A stretch of 64,000 bases of DNA from contig NZ_QZXA01000004.1 of the NCBI RefSeq assembly GCF_003601985.1, forward strand, positions 310,001 to 374,000. Direction: 5' to 3'. A program made the translations under genes and the position numbers. A model generated the notes under the pieces. That model did not search any database. It had not been told where the DNA came from and worked only from the letters and a program-made list of their open reading frames with translations. Below are positions 1 through 8,174 of the stretch, one piece after another (positions within the stretch are counted from its first letter, which is position 1; every line of letters begins with the position of its first letter). The stretch is from Mesorhizobium jarvisii. Its GTDB lineage: Bacteria; Pseudomonadota; Alphaproteobacteria; Rhizobiales; Rhizobiaceae.

Positions 1-801
1 GAACTGGCCGAACGACAGCACGGTGAGGATCAGCGTGATCAGCGGAAACACCAGCACCCACCAGGCCTGGTGGATCGATAGACGGCCTTCCGCAATGATG
101 CCGCCCCAGGTCGGATCGTCGGTCGAGATCGACAGGTTGACGAAGGACAGGATCGCCTCGACGATGACGGCGATGCCCATCTCCAAGGACAGCAGCGCCA
201 CGATCGACGGCACCACATTGGGCAGCACTTCGCGCAGCATGATGCCGATGCGGCCATAGCCGGCGATGCGGGCATTCTCGACATAATCCATGCGCGACTG
301 GCCCATCGCCTCGGCGCGGATCACCCGGCAGAAGCGCGTCCAGTCGATGATCGCAATCGCCAGGATGACGGAGCTGAGGCCCGTGCCCAGCACCGCCACC
401 AGCAGGATGGCGAACAGCACCGGCGGAAACGCCATCCAGATATCGACGATGCGCGAGATGATGCGGTCCGCCCAGCCGCCGAAATAGCCTGCGATCAGCC
501 CGAGCGTCGAGCCGACGAGGCAGGCGGCGATGGCCGCGGCAAAAGCGACGATGAAGGCGATACGGCCGCCGAAGATCAACCTGGACAACAGATCGCGGCC
601 GAGGCTGTCGGTGCCCAGCCAATAGCCGGGCTCGGCGCCATCGAGCCAGAAGGGCGGCAGCCGCTCCAGCATCAGATCCTGCGCCAGCGGGTCTTGCGGC
701 GCGACCAGCGGCGCGAAGATCGCCGCCAGCAGCGCCAGCAGCAGCCAGCCGCCGGCGAGCCACAGCCTGGGGCTCAGTCCGCGTCTTGAGGCCCTATCCA
801 T
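1..801 (-). CDS. ABC transporter permease, DppC type (3' end outside window)
   Basis: Inner-membrane permease of a peptide/opine/nickel-type ABC importer. The reading frame starts at the ATG at 801 and stays open to base 1, giving 267 codons with the C-terminus missing. After an N-terminal membrane segment comes the periplasmic LGTDSLGRDLLSRL signature typical of DppC/OppC proteins. An EAA loop follows near residues 165-195 (RAEAMGQ ... EVLPNVVPS), which docks onto the ATPase. Its first codons overlap the end of the upstream permease by 8 bases, so the two are translationally coupled. The ATPase genes of this importer presumably lie beyond base 1. The substrate is not readable; the neighbours suggest an amino-acid- or aromatic-derived compound. 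Confidence 0.9.
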   Translation of the reverse strand, partial: MDRASRRGLSPRLWLAGGWLLLALLAAIFAPLVAPQDPLAQDLMLERLPPFWLDGAEPGYWLGTDSLGRDLLSRLIFGGRIAFIVAFAAAIAACLVGSTLGLIAGYFGGWADRIISRIVDIWMAFPPVLFAILLVAVLGTGLSSVILAIAIIDWTRFCRVIRAEAMGQSRMDYVENARIAGYGRIGIMLREVLPNVVPSIVALLSLEMGIAVIVEAILSFVNLSISTDDPTWGGIIAEGRLSIHQAWWVLVFPLITLILTVLSFGQF

Positions 802-1801
802 GACGCAGCCTCGGATTGAGCAGCGCATACATCATGTCGACCACGAGATTGATCAGCACGAACAGCAGCGCGAAGACCAGCACGATGCCCTGGATCAGCG
901 GCAGGTCGCGGTTGATGACGGCATCGATCGCCATGTTGCCTAGGCCTTCGTAGGAAAACAGCCGCTCGACGATGACGGTGCCGCCGATGAGGAAGGTGAA
1001 CTGTACGCCGACAAGGGTCAGCGTCGGCAAAGCCGCGTTCTTCAGGGCCTCGCGCAGGATGACCTGCGTTTCCGAAAACCCCTTCACCCGCGCAAGCACG
1101 ACATAGTCGAGGTCGAGCACTTCCTTCAGCGACTGTTTCAGCAGTTGCGAGATGATCGCCGCCAGCGGCAGCGCCAGCGCCACCGCCGGCATCAGCATGT
1201 GTTTCAAAAGGTCCCAGGTCAGGTCGAAGCGCAGCCGCAGCAGGCTTTCGAAGAAATAGAACTGGGTGACGAAGGGCAGGTCGAGCTGCGGCGACACCCG
1301 GCCGGAAATGTCGAAGATCGGCACCAGCACGCCGAACAACAGGATCAGCACCAGGCCCCAGAGGAAATCGGGAATGGAGAGTGCCGCCCCGCTGGCGATG
1401 TCGATACCGGCTTCCACCGCCGTGCCGCGTTCGCGCGCGCCGAGAACGGCCGTCGTACCGCCGAGCGCCACTGCCATGATCAGCGCGACGATGGCCAGCT
1501 CCAGCGTGGCCGGCAGCCGGTTGAAGACGAGGCCGAGCACATCCTGCCGCAGCGAAATCGAGGTGCCGAAATCGCCGCGGATAACGCCTGACAGCCAGAT
1601 GAAGAATTGCTGCACGATGGTCTTGTCGAGCCCGTAGAGTGCCCGCAGCCGGGCGATGTCGTCATCCGTCGCGCCGGGCGGCAGCATCATGGCGATCGGA
1701 TCGCCGGGCGCGACGCGGATCACGACGAAGACGACGACGGCCACGCCGAACAGCGTGATCAGCATCGTCAGAAGACGAATCAGGAATCGTTGCAGGAGCA
1801 T
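794..1801 (-). CDS. ABC transporter permease, DppB type
   Basis: Partner permease (335 aa) of the DppC-like protein that follows it. The start at 1801 gives the usual DppB beginning MLLQRFLIRLLTMLITLFG. An in-frame extension to 1879 would add 26 non-hydrophobic residues and run through the terminator hairpin, so I reject it. Visible family features are the first membrane helix, the VIRVAPGDP stretch, and an EAA loop with LARVKGFSETQVILREALKN. The gene ends 8 bases inside the next permease. It lies downstream of its binding protein, separated by a hairpin with a T-run, so it is probably expressed less than the binding protein. Confidence 0.9.
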   Translation of the reverse strand: MLLQRFLIRLLTMLITLFGVAVVVFVVIRVAPGDPIAMMLPPGATDDDIARLRALYGLDKTIVQQFFIWLSGVIRGDFGTSISLRQDVLGLVFNRLPATLELAIVALIMAVALGGTTAVLGARERGTAVEAGIDIASGAALSIPDFLWGLVLILLFGVLVPIFDISGRVSPQLDLPFVTQFYFFESLLRLRFDLTWDLLKHMLMPAVALALPLAAIISQLLKQSLKEVLDLDYVVLARVKGFSETQVILREALKNAALPTLTLVGVQFTFLIGGTVIVERLFSYEGLGNMAIDAVINRDLPLIQGIVLVFALLFVLINLVVDMMYALLNPRLRHG

Positions 1802-1842
1802 GTAAATCTTTGCAGGAGCCCGATGGCTCGTATGCCTGATAG

Positions 1843-1874
1843 AAAAATGCGCGCCGTCGCTATGGACGGCGCGC
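1843..1874 (-). terminator. Intrinsic terminator/attenuator between binding protein and permeases
   Basis: Read on the minus strand this is a perfect 10-bp stem (GCGCGCCGTC at 1849-1858 with its complement at 1865-1874), a 6-base loop, then ATTTTTCT. It lies after the stop of the binding-protein gene (1893) and before the permease start (1801). Position and shape fit partial termination that keeps binding protein in excess over permease. The structure is seen; the attenuating role is inferred. Confidence 0.75.
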
Positions 1875-1892
1875 GGCAATTCCAGGCCGATA

Positions 1893-3422
1893 TCAGGCCG
1901 GGGTCATCAGGGCCGGCAGCAGCGCACCGGAAATGTGCTGCACGACATTGACCTTCTTCGAGTGCACGATCGGCTGCGCGTACTGGATGAGCGGCAGCAC
2001 ATAGGCCTCTTCGGCAATGTACTTGTCGACCGCTTTCCAGCCGGCGATGCGCTTGGCCTCGTCCTTCTCGCCCCAGAGCGGGCCGATCTTGGCGTCGAGG
2101 TCGTCGGTCTTCCAGGACGAGTGCGGCGAGGGTCCGAACATGGCGAAACCGGTCGAGGTGGTCGGATCGCCGATGGAATTGCCCCAGTTGTAGAAGGCCG
2201 CCGGCGCAAGCTTGTGCGCGGCGCGCAGTTCATAGTGCTTGGCGATCTCGTAGACTTCGATCTCGGCCTCGATGCCCACCTTGCGCCACATGCCGACGAT
2301 CGCCTGCACCATTTCGTAGTCCTTGGGCTTGAAGCCCTTGGTGGTCTGTATAGTGAACTTCGCCGGCTTCTTGGTCGAATAGCCGGAGGCGGCGAGCAAT
2401 TCCTTGGCCTTTTCCGGATTGTGCTCGACCTTGATCGACGGATCGTAGGCGGCGTATTCCGGCGTCTCCAGCGTGTCGATCGGCTGGCCGTAGCCGCGCA
2501 GCAGCCGCTTGACCAGAAGCTCCTTGTCCACCGCCATGACGGCTGCCTGGCGGACATTCTTGTCGAGCATGGCGTCCTTGTTGTTGAAGAAGATCATGCC
2601 GATGTCGGAGACATTCTTGATCGAGCCGGCGAGTCCGTCCTTGGCGATCAGCCGGTCGTATTCTTCGTAAGGGATTTCGAGCGTCACCTGCGAGGAGCCG
2701 GATTCGATCTCGGCGACGCGGCTCGCCGCATCGGTGACGAACTTGATCGTCACATTCTCGAAAGCCGGCTTACCGCCCCAATAGTTCGGATTGGCCTTCA
2801 GCCGCAGGAAGGCGTTGCGCTCGAATTTTTCCACCATGTACGGGCCGGTGCCGATCGGCGCCTTCTCGAAACCTTCGGCGCCGACCTTCTCGTAATAGGC
2901 CTTCGGCAGGATGTAGCCGGTCAGGAACGACATCCATTTGAAATAGACCGGGTCGAACTGCACCACGTCGCCGGTGATCTTGTTGCCGTCGACCTTGAAA
3001 TTGTTGACGTTCTTCCAGACGAACTGGATCGGGTTGCCGGTCTTTTCGTCGCCCGCGCGCTGCAGCGACCAGACGACGTCCTCGGGCGTGAAGGGCGAGC
3101 CGTCATGCCATTTCACGCCTTCGCGCACTGTCATCATCACCTTGGTGCGGTCGTCGTTCCAGCCCCACTCGGTGAGCAGGCCGGGCGCGAAGGACAGGTC
3201 GGGCTTTTGCGGGATGATCTGGTCGAACACCGACTGGTAGAGGCCCTGGATCGTCGGATTGACAGCCGAAGGTCCGGTTGTCGGATCCCAAGACGGCAGG
3301 TTGACATTGTATGCGATGGTCAGTTCGCCGGCCGCCGCCTTGGCTATTTTCGGCAGGCCAACCGCGGCCACGCCGAGTGCCGCGGCACTGTATCCCAGCA
3401 ATTCGCGTCTGTTGATTTTCAT
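1893..3422 (-). CDS. ABC transporter substrate-binding protein, family 5 (DppA/OppA-like)
   Basis: Periplasmic solute-binding protein of 509 aa. The N-terminus MKINRRELLGYSAAALG has a twin-arginine pattern, followed by a hydrophobic stretch and an AKA-AA cleavage region, so export by Tat is likely. The body is family-5-like: an early LTEWGWNDDRTKVMMTVREG segment and then KWHDGSPFTPEDVVWSLQ, the best conserved motif of this family. It is the first gene of a minus-strand transporter operon with the two permeases downstream. The ligand cannot be inferred from sequence alone. Nearby flavoenzymes and an indolepyruvate-type oxidoreductase suggest it feeds a catabolic route. Confidence 0.92.
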   Translation of the reverse strand: MKINRRELLGYSAAALGVAAVGLPKIAKAAAGELTIAYNVNLPSWDPTTGPSAVNPTIQGLYQSVFDQIIPQKPDLSFAPGLLTEWGWNDDRTKVMMTVREGVKWHDGSPFTPEDVVWSLQRAGDEKTGNPIQFVWKNVNNFKVDGNKITGDVVQFDPVYFKWMSFLTGYILPKAYYEKVGAEGFEKAPIGTGPYMVEKFERNAFLRLKANPNYWGGKPAFENVTIKFVTDAASRVAEIESGSSQVTLEIPYEEYDRLIAKDGLAGSIKNVSDIGMIFFNNKDAMLDKNVRQAAVMAVDKELLVKRLLRGYGQPIDTLETPEYAAYDPSIKVEHNPEKAKELLAASGYSTKKPAKFTIQTTKGFKPKDYEMVQAIVGMWRKVGIEAEIEVYEIAKHYELRAAHKLAPAAFYNWGNSIGDPTTSTGFAMFGPSPHSSWKTDDLDAKIGPLWGEKDEAKRIAGWKAVDKYIAEEAYVLPLIQYAQPIVHSKKVNVVQHISGALLPALMTPA

Positions 3423-3533
3423 GGTCGTTCCCCTTCTTGGTTATTGTCTTTGCGCGGCACTATCCGTTCATGGGTTCAGGCTTCGTGGGCAGCAGCGCCT
3501 TGCCTCTCGTCACCTCGATAAAATCGTCGGAGC

Positions 3534-5108
3534 CTACCTCCCGCCAAGCTGTTGCGCGAGCATGAAGCCCGAGGCGGCACCGGTGCCGGCGCCCGGCCAT
3601 GTCGCGGCTCCCGTCAGATGCAGATTGCCGACCGGCGTGTTCCAGCCGGCATAGCCGCGCGCCGGGCGAAACAAAAAGTTCTGCGCCAGATGGTGGCTGC
3701 CGCAGACCTGGTCGCCACCGACAAGGTTCGGGTTCTCGCGCTCGAGATCGATGGGCGAAAAGACCGAACGGCCAAGGATTTTGCTCCGTAGGCCGGGCGC
3801 ATAGGTCTCGATGATGTCGAACACGCGCTCGGCGTAGGCGTCCTTAACCTGATCCCAATGCGCGGGCGCGATCTGCCCTCCCGCGTCGCCTGTTATCTCG
3901 GGAGGCAGCATGCGCACCTGTACCCACAACACATGCTTGCCTTGTGGCGCGCGTGACGGATCGATCGCGGTCGGCTGGCCGACGACCAGCACCGGTTCGT
4001 CCGGCAGCATGCCGGCCATTGCCTGCTGATAGGTGCGCGACATTGCGTCGAGCGAGGGCGACAGATGCACATAGGCGAACCGCCGCAACTCGGCGCCGGC
4101 ACGCCAGTCCGGCAGCTCGTCCAGCGCCAGGTGGATCATCATCGTACCCGGCGCGTACCGAAATTTCTTCATCGCCGTGTCGAACCCGGCATTGCCGGAA
4201 CCGCCGGGCAGCAGCTTGCCGGTCAGCGCCTTCGGCGCGACGCCTGCGATAACCGCTTTGGTCGCGGTATGCGTTTCTCCTGAAGCCAGCCGCACCCCGG
4301 TCGCCTTGCCGTTGGAAACCGTGATCTCCGCCACTTCGGCGCCGGTGACGATCTTGCCGCCGGCCGACGTCACCATGCCGGCCAGCGCCCGGATGATGGT
4401 GTCGGCGCCGCCCTTGCCCAGCACCATGCCGAAGCTCTGGTTGGCCATCGATTCCAGATAGAGGAACACCGCGCCGCCGGCGATATCGGGGGCGAAGTCG
4501 AGATGCATGCCCCAGGTGGCGAGGGTTGCCCGTACATGCGGCGACTCGAACGTCTCCTCCAGCCAGGCTCGTGGCGAGGACAGCAGCAGTCGGCCGGTGT
4601 CGAGCGCGCCGGACATGCCCTTCTTGCGCCACAGGTTCCACGCCGAGCCGGCCAGCGCGCGGGCGCTCATCGGCGAGCCCAGCAAGCGGAACAGATGCTC
4701 GGCCTCCGCTGGGAAGGCGGCAACCAGTCTGCGCCATGTCGCGGCATCGGCGGCGGAGAAAGCAGCCATGCGCGTGGCTGTCTTTTCCAGGTCGTTGCTG
4801 ACGCCGAACCAGCGTCCGTCTGGAAAGGCGCTGGCGAAACAGTCGGCGACCGGGGCGAATTTCAGGCCCTGCGCTTTCAATTCATTTGCATATGTCCGGT
4901 GAAAGGCGGAGCCGGCAAAAAGGCTCAGATTCATCGCGCCGAAATCATGGCGGAAGCCGGGAAGGGTGAATTCGCGGGTCTGGACGGCGCCGCCGATTGT
5001 TGCGCTGCACTCGAAAATCCCGATTTTCCAGCCTTTGAGCGCCAGATGCGCGGCGCATGCCAGACTGTTGTGGCCCGCCCCGACAAAGATGGCGTCGAAC
5101 TCGCTCAC
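3534..5108 (-). CDS. FAD-dependent oxidoreductase, phytoene-dehydrogenase-like (CrtI/COG1233 family)
   Basis: A 524-aa flavoprotein. The N-terminus has the dinucleotide-binding fold, FVGAGHNSLACAAHLALKG, followed by IFECSATIGGAVQTREFTLPG, a typical FAD-binding CrtI/amine-oxidase arrangement. The C-terminal segment contains LHLTGAATWPGAGTGAASG, the second FAD contact. Family members desaturate or oxidise polyenes, amines or other hydrophobic substrates. The real substrate here is unknown, and carotenoid genes are absent nearby. It is transcribed divergently from a cyclase/hydrolase and a second enzyme of the same family, which suggests two consecutive oxidations in one pathway. It lies 111 bases upstream of the binding-protein gene on the same strand. 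Confidence 0.85.
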   Translation of the reverse strand: MSEFDAIFVGAGHNSLACAAHLALKGWKIGIFECSATIGGAVQTREFTLPGFRHDFGAMNLSLFAGSAFHRTYANELKAQGLKFAPVADCFASAFPDGRWFGVSNDLEKTATRMAAFSAADAATWRRLVAAFPAEAEHLFRLLGSPMSARALAGSAWNLWRKKGMSGALDTGRLLLSSPRAWLEETFESPHVRATLATWGMHLDFAPDIAGGAVFLYLESMANQSFGMVLGKGGADTIIRALAGMVTSAGGKIVTGAEVAEITVSNGKATGVRLASGETHTATKAVIAGVAPKALTGKLLPGGSGNAGFDTAMKKFRYAPGTMMIHLALDELPDWRAGAELRRFAYVHLSPSLDAMSRTYQQAMAGMLPDEPVLVVGQPTAIDPSRAPQGKHVLWVQVRMLPPEITGDAGGQIAPAHWDQVKDAYAERVFDIIETYAPGLRSKILGRSVFSPIDLERENPNLVGGDQVCGSHHLAQNFLFRPARGYAGWNTPVGNLHLTGAATWPGAGTGAASGFMLAQQLGGR

Positions 5109-5227
5109 GCCCCGTTCCCATTTCCTTTATGCTTAAAGATAATTGCAGATGCATATGTTTTCGTCTAGTAGGATATTAAGGGCCGAGACGAGCCTTGATC
5201 ATCATCGAAAAGAGGGAACAGAAGACC
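5109..5227. promoter_or_regulatory. Divergent promoter region of the catabolic cluster
   Basis: This is the only intergenic space between the minus-strand arm (oxidoreductase, ABC importer) and the plus-strand arm (cyclase, oxidoreductase, MarR, IorAB). It is visibly AT-richer than its surroundings, especially 5121-5175. A short inverted repeat, TATGC at 5128-5132 with GCATA at 5151-5155, could be part of an operator for the MarR-type regulator encoded at 7648. No convincing -35/-10 pair is visible. The regulatory role is inferred from layout. Confidence 0.45.
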
Positions 5228-6019
5228 ATGGACACCCAAAAACTCCTCGGCGAAGTCGCCGGCCAGTTGCTGTCAGGCGCCATCAAGGTGGTAGACCTCT
5301 CGGCGCAGCTCGGGCCTGACACGCCGCTGATCAAGCTGCCGCCGGAACTCGCCGTCGACACGCCGAAGGTCGAGATCCATTCGATCTCCCGCTATGACAA
5401 GAACGGTCCGTGGTGGGCGTGGAACTGGCTGAAGCTCGGCGAACATTCGGGCACGCATTTCGATGCGCCGCAGCACTGGATCACCGGCAAGGACTATCCG
5501 GACGGCGCCACCGACACCATTCCGGCGCAGAACTTCGTCGGCCCGGTCAATGTCATCGACTGCTCCAAGGAAGCCGCAGCCGATCACGATTTCCTGCTCA
5601 CCGTCGACCACATCAAGGCGTGGGAAGCCAAGCACGGCGCCATCAACGCCGGTGAGTGGGTGGTGATGCGCACCGATTGGTACAAGCGCAACGGCTCGGA
5701 AGCCGAGTTCCTCAACGCCAACGAGACCGGCCCGCACACGCCCGGCCCGACGGCCGAGGCCATCCAGTATCTGATAGCCAAGGACATCAAGGGCTGGGGC
5801 TCGGAGACGATCGGCACCGATGCCGGCAAGGCGGGCGGCATGGAGCCGCCATTCCCTGCACACACGCTGATGCACAAGGCCAACCGCTACGGCCTCGCCA
5901 GCCTGTGCAACCTCGACCAACTGCCGCCGAAGGGCGCCATCCTGATCGCCGCACCGCTCAAGATCGAGCACGGCACCGGCAGCCCGATCCGCGCGCTGGC
6001 GCTGGTGTCGGGAAAATAG
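5228..6019 (+). CDS. Cyclase family protein (metal-dependent hydrolase, kynurenine-formamidase/isatin-hydrolase fold)
   Basis: A 263-aa soluble protein. Residues 73-83 read HSGTHFDAPQH, the HxGTHxDxPxH metal-binding signature of the cyclase superfamily. That superfamily includes kynurenine formamidase, isatin hydrolase and polyketide-type cyclases, which use Mn or Zn to hydrolyse amide or lactam bonds. A later SET-GTDAG-like stretch (GSETIGTDAGK) and an HTLMHKANR segment also fit the fold. The start at 5228 (MDTQKLLG) was chosen over an in-frame ATG at 5195 that would add eleven residues. It opens the plus-strand arm of the cluster. An isatin- or kynurenine-like substrate would fit the neighbouring indolepyruvate-type oxidoreductase, but this is inference. 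Confidence 0.85.
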   Translation: MDTQKLLGEVAGQLLSGAIKVVDLSAQLGPDTPLIKLPPELAVDTPKVEIHSISRYDKNGPWWAWNWLKLGEHSGTHFDAPQHWITGKDYPDGATDTIPAQNFVGPVNVIDCSKEAAADHDFLLTVDHIKAWEAKHGAINAGEWVVMRTDWYKRNGSEAEFLNANETGPHTPGPTAEAIQYLIAKDIKGWGSETIGTDAGKAGGMEPPFPAHTLMHKANRYGLASLCNLDQLPPKGAILIAAPLKIEHGTGSPIRALALVSGK

Positions 6020-6076
6020 AGCGAGGTGGGGTCTTCGGGAGAAGATCATGCGCCCGACGGTCGAGAGCAACTGTCA

Positions 6077-7648
6077 ATGAAAGCGCCCGATCACATCGTC
6101 GTCGGCAGCGGCATCAACGCGCTGGTCTGCGCGGCGATGCTTGGCGGCAAGGGTGCCAAGGTGCTCGTCCTCGAACGCAACGACCGCATCGGCGGCTGCA
6201 TGCGCACCGAGGAGATCACCGCGCCCGGCTTCATCCACGATGTGATGGCGACGACCTTCGTGCTGTTCATCACCTCGCCGGCCTTTGCGGCATTGGGCGG
6301 CGACCTCGCCCGGCATGGGTTGGAGTTCTGCCACACCGGCAGGCCGACCGGCGTGCTGCGGCCGGACGGCAGCCATGCCGTGCTCAGCACCGACCGCGCC
6401 GCCAATGTCGCCGCCCTCAATGCGATCGCGGCGGGTGATGGCGACCGGCACGCCGACGATGTCGGCGGCATCGAACGCAATGCCGGCCTGCTGTTCGGCC
6501 TGCTCGGCGGCAGCCTGTGGTCCTATCCGACGGCCAAGCTTTTGGCCGGCGATGCCTGGCGGCGCGGCCCGCGCGGCCTTGCCGGCTTTCTCGGCGAGGC
6601 GCTGGCGCCGGCGCGCGGCTGGCTGGAAAGCACCTACCAGTCCGAGACCGTAAAGGCGCTGTGGGCGCCCTGGGTGCTGCATGCCGGGCTGGGACCGGAA
6701 GATGCCTTCTCCGGCCAGATCGCCAAGGTGATCGCTTTCGCGCTCGAAGCCGCGGGCGCCCCGATCGTCAAGGGCGGGGCAAAGAACCTGCTGTCGGCCT
6801 TCGAGGCATTGATCATCGAGCGCGGCGGTGTCATCTCCACCGAAGCCGACGTCGCCTCCATCATCCTGGCTGGTGGTCGCGCCACCGGTGTGCGGCTGGC
6901 CTCGGGCGAAACGGTCCATGCGAAGAAGAGCGTCATCTGCTCGGTGACGCCGACGCAGCTTTATGGCCGGCTGCTCGGCAATGAGGCTCCCAAAGCCGAC
7001 GTCGAGGCAACGCGGAAATACCGCTATGGCAAAGGCAACTTCCAGATCCACTACGCCCTGGACAAGCCGCCGGCATGGCGCGGCGAAGGACTGGACAAGG
7101 TGGCGCTGCTGCATCTGACGCCGGGCCTGGATGGCGTGTCGAAAGCCTGCAACGAGGCGGTGCGCGGCTTGCTGCCGGAAGTGCCGACCATCTGCGTCGG
7201 CCAGCCGCATGCGCTCGACCCGTCGCGCTGTCCGGAGGGCAAGGCAATCCTGTGGCTGCAACTGCCAGAGGCGCCTCGCCACATCAAAGGCGATGCCGCC
7301 GGTAAGCTGCAGGCCCCGGCTGACGGGCAATGGACCGACGCGCTGCGCGAGGCCTATGCCGACCGCGCTGAAGCGATCCTCGCCAGCCATATCGATGGCT
7401 TCAAGGACAATGTCATTGCCCGCCGTGCCTATTCGCCTGCCGACCTCGAAGCGATGAACATCAATCTGGTCGGCGGCGATCCCTATGGCGGTTCCTCGAC
7501 CATAGACCAGTCCTTCCTGTGGCGGCCGTTCAAGACCAGCCGCAACCACCAGACCGGCATAAAGGGGCTTTATCATATCGGCGCCTCGACCCACCCGGGC
7601 GCGGGTCTCGGCGGCGGTTCCGGCTTTCTCCTGGCGGGGAGGCTGTGA
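6077..7648 (+). CDS. FAD-dependent oxidoreductase, phytoene-dehydrogenase-like (second copy)
   Basis: A 523-aa flavoprotein related to the one encoded at 3534-5108. The N-terminal Rossmann motif is IVVGSGINALVCAAMLGGKG, followed by LVLERNDRIGGCMRTEEITAPG. The C-terminal FAD motif is YHIGASTHPGAGLGGGSG. The start at 6077 leads straight into the FAD motif; an upstream in-frame ATG at 6026 would add 17 unrelated residues. The stop overlaps the MarR start by one base (TGATG). The two related oxidases in one divergent cluster are divergent paralogs rather than recent duplicates, since their aligned segments differ in most positions. The substrate is unknown. Confidence 0.85.
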   Translation: MKAPDHIVVGSGINALVCAAMLGGKGAKVLVLERNDRIGGCMRTEEITAPGFIHDVMATTFVLFITSPAFAALGGDLARHGLEFCHTGRPTGVLRPDGSHAVLSTDRAANVAALNAIAAGDGDRHADDVGGIERNAGLLFGLLGGSLWSYPTAKLLAGDAWRRGPRGLAGFLGEALAPARGWLESTYQSETVKALWAPWVLHAGLGPEDAFSGQIAKVIAFALEAAGAPIVKGGAKNLLSAFEALIIERGGVISTEADVASIILAGGRATGVRLASGETVHAKKSVICSVTPTQLYGRLLGNEAPKADVEATRKYRYGKGNFQIHYALDKPPAWRGEGLDKVALLHLTPGLDGVSKACNEAVRGLLPEVPTICVGQPHALDPSRCPEGKAILWLQLPEAPRHIKGDAAGKLQAPADGQWTDALREAYADRAEAILASHIDGFKDNVIARRAYSPADLEAMNINLVGGDPYGGSSTIDQSFLWRPFKTSRNHQTGIKGLYHIGASTHPGAGLGGGSGFLLAGRL

Positions 7649-8130
7649 TGGAGCAGAAGGTAGCGGAAAAGCGCCAGCGCATTTCGACGCTCGGCCAGAT
7701 CGGCCTGCAGCAATTCGCGCCCTATCTGATGAACCGCATCATGGGCCGCTACAACGCCACCTTGCGCGACGATTTCCGCAAGCAGGGCCTGACCATTCCG
7801 CAGGTGCGCACGCTGGCCGTGCTGTCGGTCACCGATGGCGTCACCGTCAACGACCTCTCGGTCTATACGGTGATCGAGCAGTCAACCTTGAGCCGCACGC
7901 TGGACACGCTGGAGGGGCAAGGCTTCGTGCGGCGCGAGCAGGGCATCACCGACAGCCGCATCCGCCATGTCTTCCTTACCGACGAGGGCCGCGCCGAGTT
8001 CGCGCGCGCTTGGCCGGCCATGCATGACGCGTTCGAGGCGATGTTCGACGATATCGACGATGCTGAATATGCGGCACTCATCGCAACGCTTTTGAAGATG
8101 CTCAAGAACATTCGCAAGCACGACATCTAG
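7648..8130 (+). CDS. MarR-family transcriptional regulator
   Basis: A 160-aa regulator with a winged helix-turn-helix. The segment from about residue 60 (VTVNDLSVYTVIEQSTLSRT) is the recognition helix region, and the wing follows at RREQGITDSRIRHVFLTDEG. MarR proteins usually sense small, often aromatic, ligands and repress adjacent catabolic or efflux genes. It is translationally coupled to the preceding oxidoreductase and lies 44 bases before iorA, so it probably controls the divergent cluster it sits in. Its likely site is the 5109-5227 intergenic region. Confidence 0.93.
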   Translation: MEQKVAEKRQRISTLGQIGLQQFAPYLMNRIMGRYNATLRDDFRKQGLTIPQVRTLAVLSVTDGVTVNDLSVYTVIEQSTLSRTLDTLEGQGFVRREQGITDSRIRHVFLTDEGRAEFARAWPAMHDAFEAMFDDIDDAEYAALIATLLKMLKNIRKHDI

Positions 8131-8174
8131 ACGTACGCGCCGCCGGCTCGCTGCGGCAAGGGAAGGAGGCGGAG

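Noticed and set aside
1935..3521. 528-codon open frame on the plus strand opposite the binding protein
   Set aside because: Antisense to a well-supported binding protein and without recognisable domains.
5143..5154. TGCA-GA-TGCA in the divergent promoter as a MarR operator
   Set aside because: Each half is self-complementary, so the apparent symmetry is trivial; only the region as a whole is listed.
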